Assembly (NCBI GenBank): GCA_021209875.1 | Contig: JAGYVD010000001.1 | Coordinates: 310,001-374,000, forward strand | From: Rosellinia necatrix | Lineage: Eukaryota > Ascomycota > Sordariomycetes > Xylariales > Xylariaceae | DNA: 64,000 bases | Direction of reading: 5' to 3' | Part shown: positions 1-12,782 of the stretch, piece after piece | Numbering within the stretch: position 1 is the stretch's first letter | Layout of the letters: the number at the start of each line of letters is the position of its first letter | Notes under the pieces: model-generated | Seen by the model: the letters and a program-made list of their open reading frames with translations, nothing else | Databases searched by the model: none | Told to the model about the DNA's origin: nothing | Translations under genes and position numbers: made by a program

Positions 1-1732
1 ATTATTAAACTTAAAGTTTAATTTTTTAATATTATAAATATTAGCTAGCGTTTTATTAATAACACTAGCTATTATTAGTTTAGCAGCTTTTTTTAAAACA
101 AAGTTAGCAATAAAAAAAATAATAATTAAGCTTAGCTTTTTAGCAGCAGCAGCAGTTTAAACAGTAGTAGTTGCAGCAGTAATAAAAACAAAAAAAATAA
201 ATAAATAAAAAAGCAAACAAACAAACAAACAACGTAAAAATAAAGCAGCAGCAGCACTAGCAGCAGTAGTAGTAGTTGCAGCAGTAGTAACAGCAATAAC
301 GCGGAAATATTTATTTTAAAATAAAATCAGTTTTTTAATTACAGTATAAAAAATTAAAACAATTTTTAAAAATTATTTATAAAAAAAAAAAAAACGGCAG
401 CTTAAAAAACTAAACATAATAAATTTTTAATATTATTTATACCGGTTAAAACAACTAATCGCGTGTAAAACTGTCTGCTGCAGCATATATTTAATAAAAA
501 AAATTATTTATAAAAAAAACGATTTTTAAAATTATTTAAAAACTATTAAAAAATAGCTGTTAGTTTAAAACTAACGCGCGTTAAAATGCTAGCGATTTAA
601 AAATTATATATAAATTAATTAATTAATTTAAAAATTAAAAAAAAAAAATTAAGCTATTATTTATTTAAAAATGTTTATACTGCTTTTATAAAATTGTTTG
701 CTAGCTAATTGCTTTAATAATTATATTTTTTTATTACTATTAATTATTTTAAATAATAATTTTTATTTAAAAAAAGCTTTTAATTATAAAATCTTTAAAA
801 ATAATTATTTAAATTAATTATAAAATTATTATTTATTTTTATATATAAAGCTATATAAAACAATTACTAAGATTTATTTTATAAATTAAGCCCTGATTAA
901 CTAAATTTAAAAAATATATTACAATAAAATAAATAGCTTAGCAAAAAGCTGGTAATCGCAGCCCAAGTGCTGCAGTAAGCTTTATAGCTAAATTAATAGC
1001 TGTTAAAGTAAGCGGTTAGGCTTGTATAAGCTTAACCTACTTAAACGGACTAATTATAAAGCAGAAAAAATATAATCTTTTTTAGGCTGTATATATAAGC
1101 TGGCTAATCTGATTATTTCTATATAATACAACTTAACTAAATAAATTATTATTATAAGCTCGAATTAACTCGCCTGCACTAATCGCTCGGCTTTAATTCC
1201 ACTGTTCCTATATAATTCATCTGTTCCTCCGCGACAATTAAACTTTTTAAAATATTATAAAATTTATTTAATAATATCAATAGTTTATTTAAAACGTATA
1301 TATAGCTAAAATAATTTTTTTAAACGAACTAAACTAGCACTTAGGCTAATAAAAGCTAATTAATATAAGCATTTAAATAGCAATAACAAAAAAATATATA
1401 AAGTCGAACAAATTTTTAAATACTGCGTTAATAAAAAAAAAACAGATTTAATTATTTAATTAAATAATAAAGTTAAAAATATAAATATAATTAATAATAT
1501 ATTAAAAACTAACTATATTATTTAAAAGAAGTAATAAATAATTATTAAAAAAAAAATAGCTTTTGCTTTAAAATAAAAAAAAAAATTAAGCGTAAAAAAC
1601 AGCTTTATAAAACAACCTAACATATTATTAAAGATAATAGCTTTTTTTCTATCCGCCGGCATTTTAATAGAGTTTTTAAAAAAGCTTATATTAATCGAGC
1701 TAACGGCTTGTATATTATTAGATTAGATTAAA

Positions 1733-1850
1733 TAAGTTGTATAAGCTACGGCTAGTAATAGGTGGCCTACGGCCACCCCTGCAGAGGTTAATTCTAAACT
1801 TACTAGAATTCCCCACTTAGCAGAGGAATTAATAGAAGCATCTTTCTACC
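1733..1850. repeat. Less mutated island with perfect hairpin
   Basis: Inside the AT-rich block this stretch keeps near-normal G+C. At about 1761-1777 it contains GGTGGCCTACGGCCACC, a 7-bp perfect inverted repeat around a 3-nt loop. CTGCAGAGG and a run of ordinary sequence follow. It may be a short mobile-element end or an element below the RIP length threshold. No coding potential is seen. Confidence 0.4.
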
Positions 1851-4800
1851 CTTATACCAATCTTCTTAATTAGCTTAATATTAAATAACTTTTATATATT
1901 TTGCTAAAAATTAAATATAAACTTTTAGTTTTTATTAAAAATAATTTTTTTAAAAATGCTTTAGTTGTTTAATAAAAATTATTTAATTAAAGCAGTGCTT
2001 TATTTTTCTGCTATATATTTCTTATATTTAAAAATTAATAATATACGTTTTAAAATAAAGCATAAAACTATTATTATAACGTTATATATATTAAAATACG
2101 GTTTTTTTTTGTTTAGCTGCTAAAAAATATTTTTAATTTTAATTTTTAAAAGTATTAAAATAAAATCTATATTTATAATATATATAAATAATAGGTTTTT
2201 AAGTTTAATTAATTTTAGCTTTTTTATAAGTAGCTGTTTATTAGTTTAGTTTAAATTATATATGTTATAATATTTAATATAATTTTTATTATTTATGTTT
2301 TATTAGCTATTATAAATAGTTCTAGTGTTTATATTATTTATTAAGCATTATAATATTGTTTTTTATTATATACTTATTTTAGAATTTTTTTAATTATGCT
2401 GATCAGGATATACAAGCATTTTATATTTATATGCGTGTTATATATTAGTCCGTTTATAATAATATTAAAAAAATACTTAGGCTTAAAATAAACCGCGACG
2501 TTTTTATTGCTTTTTTTTTTTAAAAATATTTTCAGGTTTTTTAATATTTATATATATTTATAGTTTTTTATATATGCTGCTAAAAATTCGTTTTTTAAAA
2601 TTTTATTTATAATTGCTTCTAATATAAATATATAAAACGCGGCTTTTAATTTTTTTTATATTATATTTAATATAAGTTTATTATTTATTTTTATTAGTTT
2701 TCTGTCTGCTTTTTAAACGTTTAATATTATTTATAAACAGCTAAAAACGTTTAATATATAGTTTAACTTATTTAATAAATAATATATATATAGTTTATAT
2801 TATAATAAATAAATAAATAAATTAATTAGTTTATGATTAATACGTTTAATAGCAGCAGTTTTTAAAGTTATTTGTTTAATAATACTTTTAATAGCTAAAT
2901 AGTTTATTAATATAATTATTAGTTTTTATTAAATTATATTATTATATGCAGCTTTTAACTATTTAAATTAAACATATTATTTTTAGTTTTAAAAGTTTAT
3001 AGTTTATTTTATATTAGCTAATAATTTATTTAAATATATTATTAATTAAACGTTAATATTAAAGATTGTTTTTTAGTTTTTATATATTTTTAGTTTTAAA
3101 TAAAAAACTATTATTTTAAAACTTTTTATATTAATTTATCGATTTATAAAAACAATTCTTTATATAAGTTATAATAAAACAAAATAATTTTTTAATATAT
3201 AGTATTTTATATAGCTTTAAATAAAACTATTTTTAAAACAGTTAGTTTATTATATTTAATTTTTATATATATTTTACGCTTATTTAATTTTTCTGTTTTA
3301 ATACGCTTTATTTATTTATTTTTAGCTAATAAAGCGGCTTTTTTTTTTTGCAACAGCTTAATTAGCTTTATATAATATAAAATCAGGCTATATAAAAATT
3401 TTGTCGCGCTTATATATTGTTTAAAAGCTTTTAATTAATTTAAAAAAGCTAAGTTGCAAATTATTACAACGCAGCTTTTTAATATTGCTATTTTAAACGT
3501 GTTTATTTTAAATCTAAATAAATCTATTAAAAAATAGCCGATAAAAAATTTCGTTAGTAATATAACTATATATTTATTTTTAAATAGCTTAAATATAGTT
3601 TTTAAATATTTTTATATTATTTAACAGTATTTAAAAATATTATTATATTATTTATAAATATTTTATAGTATTTTTAATATATTTTAAAAAATTATTTATA
3701 TAACGTTATATATAAGCTAAAAAATTATAGAATTTTATTATTATAACGTAGTATTTTTTTTATTTTTTTTAAGCTTATTATTATAAACCGGTTTTTAAAG
3801 TTTAAATATATTAAAAACTAATAAAAAAACGTTACTGTATTAATAATAGTTATAAAATGCTTTTTTTTAAAAAATTTAATTATTTCTGCTTGTAATAATA
3901 ATAAATAGTTATTTAATACAGCTATTTTATTAAAATTTTTTAAGTTTATAACTATTTAGCTTTTTTATATTATTATATTTAAAAGTTTTATTTTGTTTAA
4001 TATTAATTGTTATGTTATAAATACAGAATATATAAACAAAGTTAATTTATTAATTTATTTTATACGTTTTTTTTATAAAGTTGTTATAAAATTTATTAAA
4101 AAATCTATATTTTATAATTAAATAAGTATATATAACTTGCAAGCTTAATGCTTTAGTTTTGCTAACTTTTTATTAAAAAAGCTTTTAATTACTGTTTAAT
4201 TAATATATTAACTGTTTTTTTGTTTTGCCAAATATTAAAAGCTCCGGCTATTTTTTTGAATTTTTTAGCTAAAAACGTTTTTTTAGCATATATATATATG
4301 CTTATAAAAATAATTATTTCTAGCATGTTTATAAGTTGTTTGATTTTTAATATAAATATAATTTTAAAAATTTTAAAGCATGTTGTTTTTAGTATTAATA
4401 TATTTTTGTTTTTTTATTTAAAAAGGTTTATTATGGTTTTTATAGCATTTATAAGCAGCGTTTTAACAAAAAATATAACTAGGTAAGCTTTTATAAAATT
4501 AGCGATTTTATTTAATATTAACGTTTTATATAAAAATATATTGTTTATTGCTACCGTTATAATTATTAAAATTATTTTAAACTATATATTTATATATATT
4601 AATATTCTAACTTAATTAAATATTTATAAAAAGCTTTTTTTTTTATAAATATACGGGGTATTATTAAAAAATAGCTTTGCGTTATTATTTATATTAGCAA
4701 TTATAGCTGTAGTAATAACTGCTTATATATTTAAAGCTTTTTTTATAGTTGTAGCAAAATAGCTTTAATTTTTGTTTTTTTATATTATATTTATTTTAGC

Positions 4801-5190
4801 ACTTTTAGTAATTATAACACGTTTTTTAAACGCGTTAATTATTAATATAATATATAATATTTTATATTAATAATTATATTTATAGCCGCTAAAGTAGTTT
4901 TTAACGTAAAAAGCTAAAATTATAGTTAATAAATAAAGCTTTATATTTAACAGCTATATAAGCTTTTTTTCTGTTTTAAAGTTTATTTTTTTTATTTATT
5001 ATTTTTTTATATATTTATATTTTTAAGCTTAAATATTAAATTCTAATTAAAACTTATTTAAAATTAAAAATTAAATTATATTAGCTTTATAGCTTATAGT
5101 TATTTAATATAAAAAAAAAGTTATTTTTAAAAATAGATTAAGTTTTAATTTTTTATTACTTAGTTTTTTTATAAAATTTTTATTTTATTA

Positions 5191-5241
5191 GTTTTTTTAT
5201 TGTTAGTTTTTTTATTGTTAGTTTTTTTATTGTTAGTTTTT
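5191..5241. repeat. 15-bp tandem repeat, about 3.3 copies
   Basis: The unit GTTTTTTTATTGTTA is repeated three times exactly and begins a fourth copy. The exactness suggests it arose after most of the point mutation of the block. Confidence 0.7.
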
Positions 5242-8079
5242 ATAAATAAATAAAAATTTAGCTTATTTTTTAAGCTTAATCAGCTTTAGTCTAATATTTT
5301 AAAAAATCTGCGTTATTTTTTATTATATATTTTAAAATATTTAAAAAAGCTCTGCTAATATATATTATATTTATGCCTAAGTTAGCGCATATTTCTACTT
5401 TATTATTTATTTTAAAGTTTTATATTTTAAATTACAACTAAATATAACATATATATTTTCTGTTCTTTTTTATATTATATATAAAAGCTTTTTTAATACG
5501 TTTTATTTTTTTAGCACTTTATAAATAATTAATAGTTTTAATTTATTTAGTTCTCTGCTTAAAACATACTGTTGCGTTTTTTATTATATTTTTTTAGCTT
5601 GCTTATAATGTTGCAAATATTTAAAAATAAATTATAAAATAGTATTAATATAATGTAATATCTATATATACGTTTTTTAAATTAAATAAAAACAATATAT
5701 TTAATTTTTAAAACAGATGTTAAGTTTATATTTATATAAGTATTAAATTTTTTATTATTAATAATAAATTTTTATAATATTAATAATATATTAAGTCTAT
5801 TACTAGCTAATATAACGTTTTAAATATATTATTTTTTTTATTTTTTAATAAATAATAATCTGATTAATTTTTGTCGGCTTTTTTAAAAATAAACTTAATT
5901 ATCCTAATTATTAGTACGATTTTTATTATTATAATTATTTTTGCTATATTAATCGTTGTTTCTTAACCGTTGATTACTTTTATTAGGGTTATAGTTTTTA
6001 TAATTTCTGCGTTTTTTTAAAAAGCTAAATAATTAGTTATTTTATTAGTTTTAATTATATTAATTATTATAGTTATATTTACTGCTGTTATAACGTTGTT
6101 AGTTTTTATTATTATTTCTTTAGTACTGTTTTTTTAATCGGTTACGCAAATAATCTTTTGATTAGTTCTTAAAATAATAATTATTTTTAAAAAAAAACCT
6201 AGGTTAATATATATATTTTAAGTATTAAAAGTTATTAATTGTATAAAATATGCTGTATTTTTTGTCTGCCGATTATTTTTTAGCTAAGTTTTATAAATTT
6301 TTTTAATTTTTTAATTTTAAATATATATTTTTTATTTATTAATTTTAAAAAATAGTTTTAAAATTATTTAATTTTTAATTTTATATTATTATAAATTTAT
6401 ATTATTATTTTGCGCTAGTTGCTATAATTAATATTTAAAATATTTATAATATATATATATTTTAATTATTTTTATATATATTAAAATAAAATATATAAGT
6501 TTTAATATATATTATAAAACGTTAAATAATTAGCTTTAAATTTATAAATAGTTATATTAACGTTTATTATAAAACGTTGCTATATTATTTTAATTATTTA
6601 GCTTATGTTTTTATAATATAGTTTTATATATATAATAAAGCTTAGCTTATTATTTTATTATAAAACTGCTGGTTTTATAAAAATATTTAAAATAAAAACA
6701 AAATTTATTATTTTATTTTATATTATGTTTTTTATTTTTAAAAACAAAAATAAATAATTTATAAAAAATATATGTTAATAAAAATAATGTTTTTTTTTTG
6801 TTATTATATTAAAATCGTTAAAATTATTATATAATAAATTAAATATATTGATTTTTTTTTTTTAGCTTAATATTTTTGCCGTAAATATTTATAAATTAAA
6901 TATTTAACAGGTTAAAACCTCCCTGTTTATATTTTTTTTATTTATTTGTTTTATTTATGCTGTAATTAAAATTTAATAAATAATTAAATAAATTTAAGTC
7001 GGCAGATGCTCCTACTTCTATATTTTTTTAAAAGTTTTTAAAGTTTTCAGGCTGTATAAATAACAGTTAATTTAATAATACGCTGTTTTGCTGCTTTTAG
7101 TTTATTATTTAATTATTTATTAATATAAGCTTTTTTTTATATAAATTATTTTTTTTTTATTACGTTTTTTTTTTTTTATAATAAATCGCAGCATAATTCT
7201 GCTTTTTTAAGTTTAAACTTTGTTTTATTATTTTAAACATATTTAATATAATAGCTTATATTTTTTAAAACTTTTATTTATTTATTATTTTATATAAAAA
7301 AATAAATAATAATATATTAGTTTAGGCTTATTTTTTAAAAAATATTAATATTTTTTTTTTTTAAAAAAAGCTTTTTTAAAGTTTTTTTTTTAATTTATTA
7401 TTTTAAACAATTACTGTTTTTAATTTTAAGTTTAGCTAGCAGCTTTATTTTAAGTTCTAAATATTTAACTGTTTTTTTATTAATTTATTATTTAGTTATT
7501 TTTATTTTAAAATATTATTTTAAACATATAAATATTTTTTTTATAACTGTTAGCAAGTTTAATAAATTAATAAAATAAATTATAATATAAAAAATAAATA
7601 AAATAAATAATTTATATTAAATAACTAGTTTAAATATTTATAACGTTTATTTTATTGCTAGCTAAAATATAAAAGTATATATTAAACTTATTGTTTATTT
7701 TTATTATATATTTACGCAGTTTTTTCTAACGTTTTTAGCTAGCTGTACTGCTTAAACAACTTTTTAATTCTTAAAGCTGATCGTTAATAAAAATAATATT
7801 TAGCTTTAATAAATATATTAAATATAAAAAAAAACTTTTGCCTAGCTTATTTAAGCAAAATATGTTTTTAATAGCAAGCACGCGTTTTTACGTTTGCAAA
7901 AACAGTTAAAAATAGTTTTGTTTTTAAAAAAATAAAGTTTAATAGTTTAGTTTAATTTTTATAAAAAAACGTTATAAAAGCTTTAATTTAAAAAATACAC
8001 TATAAAAATATAAAATATATATTATAAAAAATTAAAAACTAGCAAATCTAAACTAAGCTAAAATTTTACTTAAATATAA

Positions 8080-8720
8080 GCTAAGGCCTACATATATAAA
8101 GCTAGGCCTAATTAAGTTATGCCTATAGCCACGGGCCACAGCACCCCAAGCGAGGGGCTTATATAAGCGCTCCCTCTACGCGCGCGTATCACAGCTACGT
8201 TATAGCAAAGCTTTACCAGGCAGAAAAAAGCGATCGAACAAGTGGTCCCCAAACTAGAAAAACCTACAGCAAATATTTTTAAAACCAACAGGTTTATTCC
8301 CACCAAATGCAAGATCAACAGCTTAAAAAAAAAGCACGTAAAAATAATCTTTAAATTTTTATAAAATCAAATGTTTACGGATAAAATAAACAAAAAAACA
8401 ACAGCTATAGTTGTCTACAGGTACTCCGGTGTCGAAGTGTTAACAGATGTCGAGGAATCTACGGCTAGCACAGTTGCGCAGCCCCATCTCCAAGGGTGGT
8501 AGAGCACACTCATTAGCTATAGTTATTATTACTTACACCCTCAGCGCGCCCTCAGCGCAAGTGATGATTGGTGGCGGGGCGTTGCAACAGTTATCAAAAG
8601 AAGTGCTAGGGTCTCTCGTGGGCGAGACATACAGTCGGTCAAAAAAAATGACGATCGGTTGCAGATTTACCACCCAAAAACACCTAAACACACCTATAAC
8701 ACTCTTTGATTTCTCCATAT
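8080..8720. repeat. GC-normal island in AT-rich block, probable element remnant
   Basis: Composition returns to normal for about 600 bp and falls back to AT-rich DNA on both sides. Short open frames exist (8112-8318 minus, 8447-8851 plus, 8533-8718 minus) but none matches a family I know, and the plus one runs into AT-rich sequence. CCCC/GGGG around AAGCGA makes a small hairpin near 8141-8154, and CTCAGCGC occurs twice near 8540-8557. It is likely a younger or unmutated insertion fragment. Confidence 0.4.
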
Positions 8721-9290
8721 ATTTATATATAAGTAAAATTCCGAAAAATATTATAAGGTTCTTCTTAATAAATATTTTTATATTTAACTTTAAAAAAAAT
8801 TTTCTTATTTTTTTTAATTTTTTTTTGCTTATAGTAAAAAAAAATACTTAGAAATACATTAAAATTAAAAACTTTATAAATAAATAAAACTCAGATAAAT
8901 TAGTTTAAAAATAAAACAAAATAATTTTAATATTATCTATACATAAATAAAGCTATATTTAAAATATTATATTTTTAAATTAAGTTATATATATTAATAT
9001 TTTATAATTAATATTATTAAAATATTAATAAAATAAAAAATTTATTTAAAAATTTGTTTAAATATATTATATATTTTATTTATTTTAAAATTAATTATTT
9101 TAATAATAAATATAATTTAACTTTATAAAACTAATTTTCATTAATTTTATTATATATAAATATTTAAATTTATGTATTATTAAAAATATAGCAATAAATA
9201 TTTAATATTTATTAATATAATTTAAATTTAATTTAATTTTATATATTAGACTTTATAAAAATAATTTCTTTTATTTTTTTATAATTAAAA

Positions 9291-9946
9291 TGGGTAAATA
9301 ACATGGTTTTCCGTTTCTAGAAGTACTTTTTAGTACCTCATCGGTCGTTATTTTTCTTGACCCACTGTACCTGAGGTAGGTCCACTGTCCACTGCTGCCT
9401 AGGTACCTACCACTGGATCTGCTGCATAGTGGCCGCTGTGCCCGCCCGCATCATCATCACAAGCCAAGGTACAACATTTACTAGCACTAACAAGCTTGTT
9501 TGTTTAGATAACTTTCCCATAAAGCGTTCTACGGTTATTTTCTAGTTATATATATATCTTCATTTCTTTGATGTAAATATCCCACCCTTTAATTATCATC
9601 TATCTGAGGATGCACGTCGGGGGTTCTTGATTTTCAGGTAACAATAAACGAAACGACAAGTCGGATCGTTGAGCAGACACGTTGAGGGCTCCCACCACAC
9701 GGTGTAGTGCGGTCACAATCTGCAATTAATCGCATAAGGAGTACAATGGACTAGAGCAGTGTCTACCTAGGTAGGCGTAGAACAATACAATCTTTAACAC
9801 GAAGAAGTAACAGACGTGTGCTTTAGTGTACTGCTTAAACTAGGTTATGCAGTCTGCAGAGGATACTACCCAGGTCACCCTTTCGGGTGAACGCCTCGTA
9901 GGATCGTAACATTTCTACTATTTTAAGTTAAATAAATAACAGCTTC
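9291..9946. other. Intergenic, isochore edge
   Basis: Normal G+C resumes here. The stretch contains words such as CCTAGGTACCTACC near 9400 and CTACCTAGGTAGG near 9765. No gene or RNA is recognised. Confidence 0.5.
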
Positions 9947-10571
9947 TCAAGATTGAATAGAGTGCTCTGCAGCCTGTTTAAGAGTTGTTGTAGGTGTTTG
10001 AGGAATGCATGGTGGCGATCCTTTTTCAGGCCAGAGTCCCAAAGCCCAGCTTATTGGAAGAACGGCTGTTAGCGCAGCACAGAAGAGAAGTAACGGATGG
10101 AAACTCATGTCGATATCGGGTTGGAATTTGATATGAGGTCCTGATACCGTGGGTATTAGGGTGCTGGTTTTCAAAAATATTATCTGTTTGGAATGGACGG
10201 GTGGTAGGTTATATACTCGTAAAGATACCTACAGCGTAAGCATGGCAGACTTCACGGTCGTACTCACAACGTAGAAGTACTCTCAAAGCCAAGAGATCAT
10301 GAGGAGCAATGCCCCCAGCCATATTGAAGTTTGGCATGGGAATAATGGTATCATATAACACCCCCAGCGTCCGTATTGCGGTGAGAGCTAAACGTTCTAG
10401 GGAGATGCTATGTTGAACAAGCGTCTCGCCCCCCGTTTGCGGGTCAATCCTTCGCATACGATAAAGCACAGAATATGACGCGTACGACGGAACGTCATGA
10501 AAACGCGCCGGATAGCTCGTTTTGTATGCTCCCGGATTTTCAGAATACCGGATTAGTCGCCGGCTTGGCAA
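9947..10571 (-). pseudogene. Uncertain spliced ORF, possibly degraded
   Basis: Two open frames on the minus strand join in phase across a possible 49-bp intron (10232-10184, GTAGGT to AACAG), giving about 191 residues. The second part has one hydrophobic stretch of about 20 residues, which could be a membrane segment, and a Pro/Thr-rich end. The first part contains a run around NMAGGIAPHDLLALRVLL. The frame has no ATG at its 5' end: it opens at a TTG after an upstream TGA. A further exon may therefore be missing, or the gene is decayed. I recognise no family. Confidence 0.22.
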
Positions 10572-11103
10572 TATTAGGCCTTCCTTGCTTATACATCACC
10601 AACTCGCAGTGAGGGCTAAACCAAGAGATCGCGGGAGGTGGCGCGCCTACAACTATCAGAGATAGCGAGCGTCACGATTTGCATAAGGGCCGGCTATGGT
10701 CCGCCCCATCAGTCACCCTTCTAACAATTTACAGCTAGGCAGCGTCGTCATCCCCGGTGGCCTGAGAATCGCCAAGTTACGGGTCCTGTCTCTCTAGGAT
10801 CGAAATGGTAAGCTTTGTTAGCTTTAACGTTGCGACTGGTGTCGGATATGCCCTGTCTAGGCCCTTGAGATCAGCCGATTTCTCATGGACCTCGTCAAGT
10901 CCTTTGTAGTAGCTGTGAGAACCCCCACTAGACAAACTGACAAGCATAAGTGCTTCGCCTTCTGCTTCATCGAACCAGAGAGCCAATTCTATTATTCTTG
11001 CTTAACTCCCAACATAAAAAACGTTGCCTCCATATTATTTTCCTCTTGGCTTATCATCTCTCTTAATATCGAGCAATCTCTAGTTCTCCGATACAATGGT
11101 CAT
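10572..11103. other. Intergenic, nothing recognised
   Basis: Normal composition, with short overlapping open frames on both strands (for example 10777-10986 minus and 10885-11163 plus) and no family signature. Confidence 0.4.
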
Positions 11104-11585
11104 GGCAACGTCAAAATGGAAGTAATCGAAGCAACCGTACGCCGTCGGGGTCCCAGCGACTGAGCGAGGTCGAAGTACAACAAGACGATGCCCTGAGCGG
11201 TCATCCTAATCCCGCCCAGTTCTTCGTCGGTCACCTTGAAGGTTACGCGGATAGATCTAAACAAATCCTGGGGAACTCGAAGCCCTGATTTCGAGAAATT
11301 CTGGATGCCGCCATCTCAGCGCTCATTAGAGAGGCCGAGGCGTGAAATGATGTGCTTAAACGCGGGATTGATGCTACAACATCACCCACCCCGCTTCCGG
11401 TTGGAGCCGTTTCTTCGAACAAGGACGCCATCGTCATCGACATCAACCCAGCATGGCCCATCAGACCACAATGTAGCACGCGCAATGGATCGGGAGCTTT
11501 CAAACAACTGTCTATGGCGATCGTAGATATATGGATTCTGTCTTGCTTACTCTTCTCTCTCTGTACTCGGCGCCGCTTGCGCTGA
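11104..11585 (+). pseudogene. Unidentified coding relic with in-frame TGA stops
   Basis: One plus-strand frame reads as plausible protein from about 11115, with stretches such as QQDDALSGHPNPAQFFVGHL and AISALIREAEA, then GIDATTSPTPLPVGAVSS. It is interrupted by two TGA codons, at about 11287 and 11347. Both fit single C-to-T changes of CGA arginine codons, the kind of change RIP makes. Reading through them, the frame stays open to 11585. No family is recognised and the true start is not visible. An antisense ORF (11243-11623, minus, 126 aa) covers the same DNA and is probably a shadow. Confidence 0.4.
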
Positions 11586-11979
11586 TTGGGTTGAATATGC
11601 ATGATAGCTTGCCTGTGATGCATGCGCGCTAGCCAACAAAGTCGGTTGATGCAATACCGAAGGGCATGAAGGCGTTGGCTGGCAGAATTCCGTTCGCATT
11701 CAGGGCCTTTTCGATCATCGTAAGACTTACCAAAGGACTTTGCGATCGCCCACGAGGCGCTTCCTACGTCGATAAAGTCGGCCGCGGAAGTGATTATAAG
11801 TCAGATTGTGACCTCGCAGCTCACGTTTTTCAAGATTCGCCCGATAATCCAGCCGTGTGGAACGCATGTAAGATATCCTCATCTCATCTGCTGTTTCTAT
11901 CATGTTCCATGACATCGCTAACAGTCTGCCCGCGGTTGGAAGCATAAGTCTCAGTAATTGTACTTTCCAAGCTGGTGAC
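11586..11979. other. Accessory sequence without recognised gene
   Basis: Short open frames on both strands contain no motif I can identify. It may hold further decayed parts of the relics on either side. Confidence 0.35.
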
Positions 11980-12634
11980 GGGTACTATGGTAAATATTGG
12001 ATTGGCGATACCCCTATTTCCACCGTTACAGAGACTGGTGGCGGTCCCGTCGGGGTAATAACCTCCTTGGCCAGCCCCGATACTGTCTTGGTCTGCTAGC
12101 TGTCTGAAGGGCAACGCCACGAAGAGCTGTACCAGGTACGTAGAAGTCTTCGATAGTTCAGGGTTCACATGCCAAGGCATCCTCGACGAGTTCAATATAA
12201 CGGTTGCTCAATTTTAAGCTTGGAACCACGACGCGTGACCGTAGCGGGCGACTGCTGCGCGGCGGTAGAAAACGCCGAGTTCATCACACCGGCGCAATTC
12301 CTCGCCCAGAACCCATCCGTGTCTTCTGACTGCTCGGCAAGGATCCAAGCCGACCACGCGTAACTATGTGGGGACGACGGACACTATCTCGTCGACGGTC
12401 CACGCCGGCGGCGACCACCACCACCACCACCTCCGTAGCGAGTCCTAGCGTCACGGCGCCGGACCCCCCAACCGGGAGAACAACGTCGTCTCGAACCGCA
12501 ACAAGCACGCCCAGGTCAAGGACGGGGATTACTTCTCTATCTTCGCGCAGGACGACGGCGTCGCCGCCGAGCAGCCGTGCGCCTGGAACGCGGTGCTTAG
12601 CAGTGATGGGAGTAGGTGCGATACTTCGTTCTAG
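11980..12634 (+). pseudogene. Broken multi-LysM protein gene
   Basis: Three LysM-like segments can be read in different frames. The first (12086-12238) has CTRYVEVFDSSGFTCQGIL and FNITVAQF, then a stop where the usual Tyr-Ala-Trp-Asn would begin. The second (about 12262-12365) has ITPAQFLAQNPSVSSDCS, the consensus LysM end, followed by a frame shift into NYVGTT and a Thr/His-rich linker. The third (about 12478-12634) has NKHAQVKDGDYFSIFAQDDG and AWNAVLSSDGS, with cysteines replaced by Arg and Phe. A linker-like stretch (VTETGGGPVG) precedes the first domain. Fungal LysM proteins are usually secreted and bind chitin. Here stops, at least two frameshifts and lost cysteines argue that the gene is dead. 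Confidence 0.65.
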
Positions 12635-12782
12635 CTCAACTACTAGTATTGCATTGGCGTGATTTTCGTAGTCGTGTAGATGTATCGTGACGGCACATTT
12701 ATTGTTCCGTGTGTTCGTGCGAGTAGAGCTGCCGGGCCCATGAGGCGTCACGGCGAGGGAGTGGACTACACATAGCTCGAGG

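Larger units (their letters stand above)
1..9290. repeat. AT-rich, RIP-like degenerate block
   Basis: The block is almost entirely A and T, with long TpA runs and very few CC or GG dinucleotides. All frames are full of stops; the longest open stretches (for example 4220-4486) are AT-biased and resemble no protein. Residual C and G sit mostly in AGCT, GCAG and ACG contexts. A sharp return to normal composition occurs near 9290. This is what repeat-induced point mutation leaves of transposon clusters in Pezizomycotina. No terminal repeats or transposase and reverse-transcriptase motifs can be read, so the original element is unknown. No TTAGGG array is present, so there is no direct sign of a telomere. 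Confidence 0.8.

Noticed and set aside
1..9290. Telomere or mitochondrial insert
   Set aside because: There is no TTAGGG array and no mitochondrial gene or tRNA; RIP-like decay explains the AT richness better.
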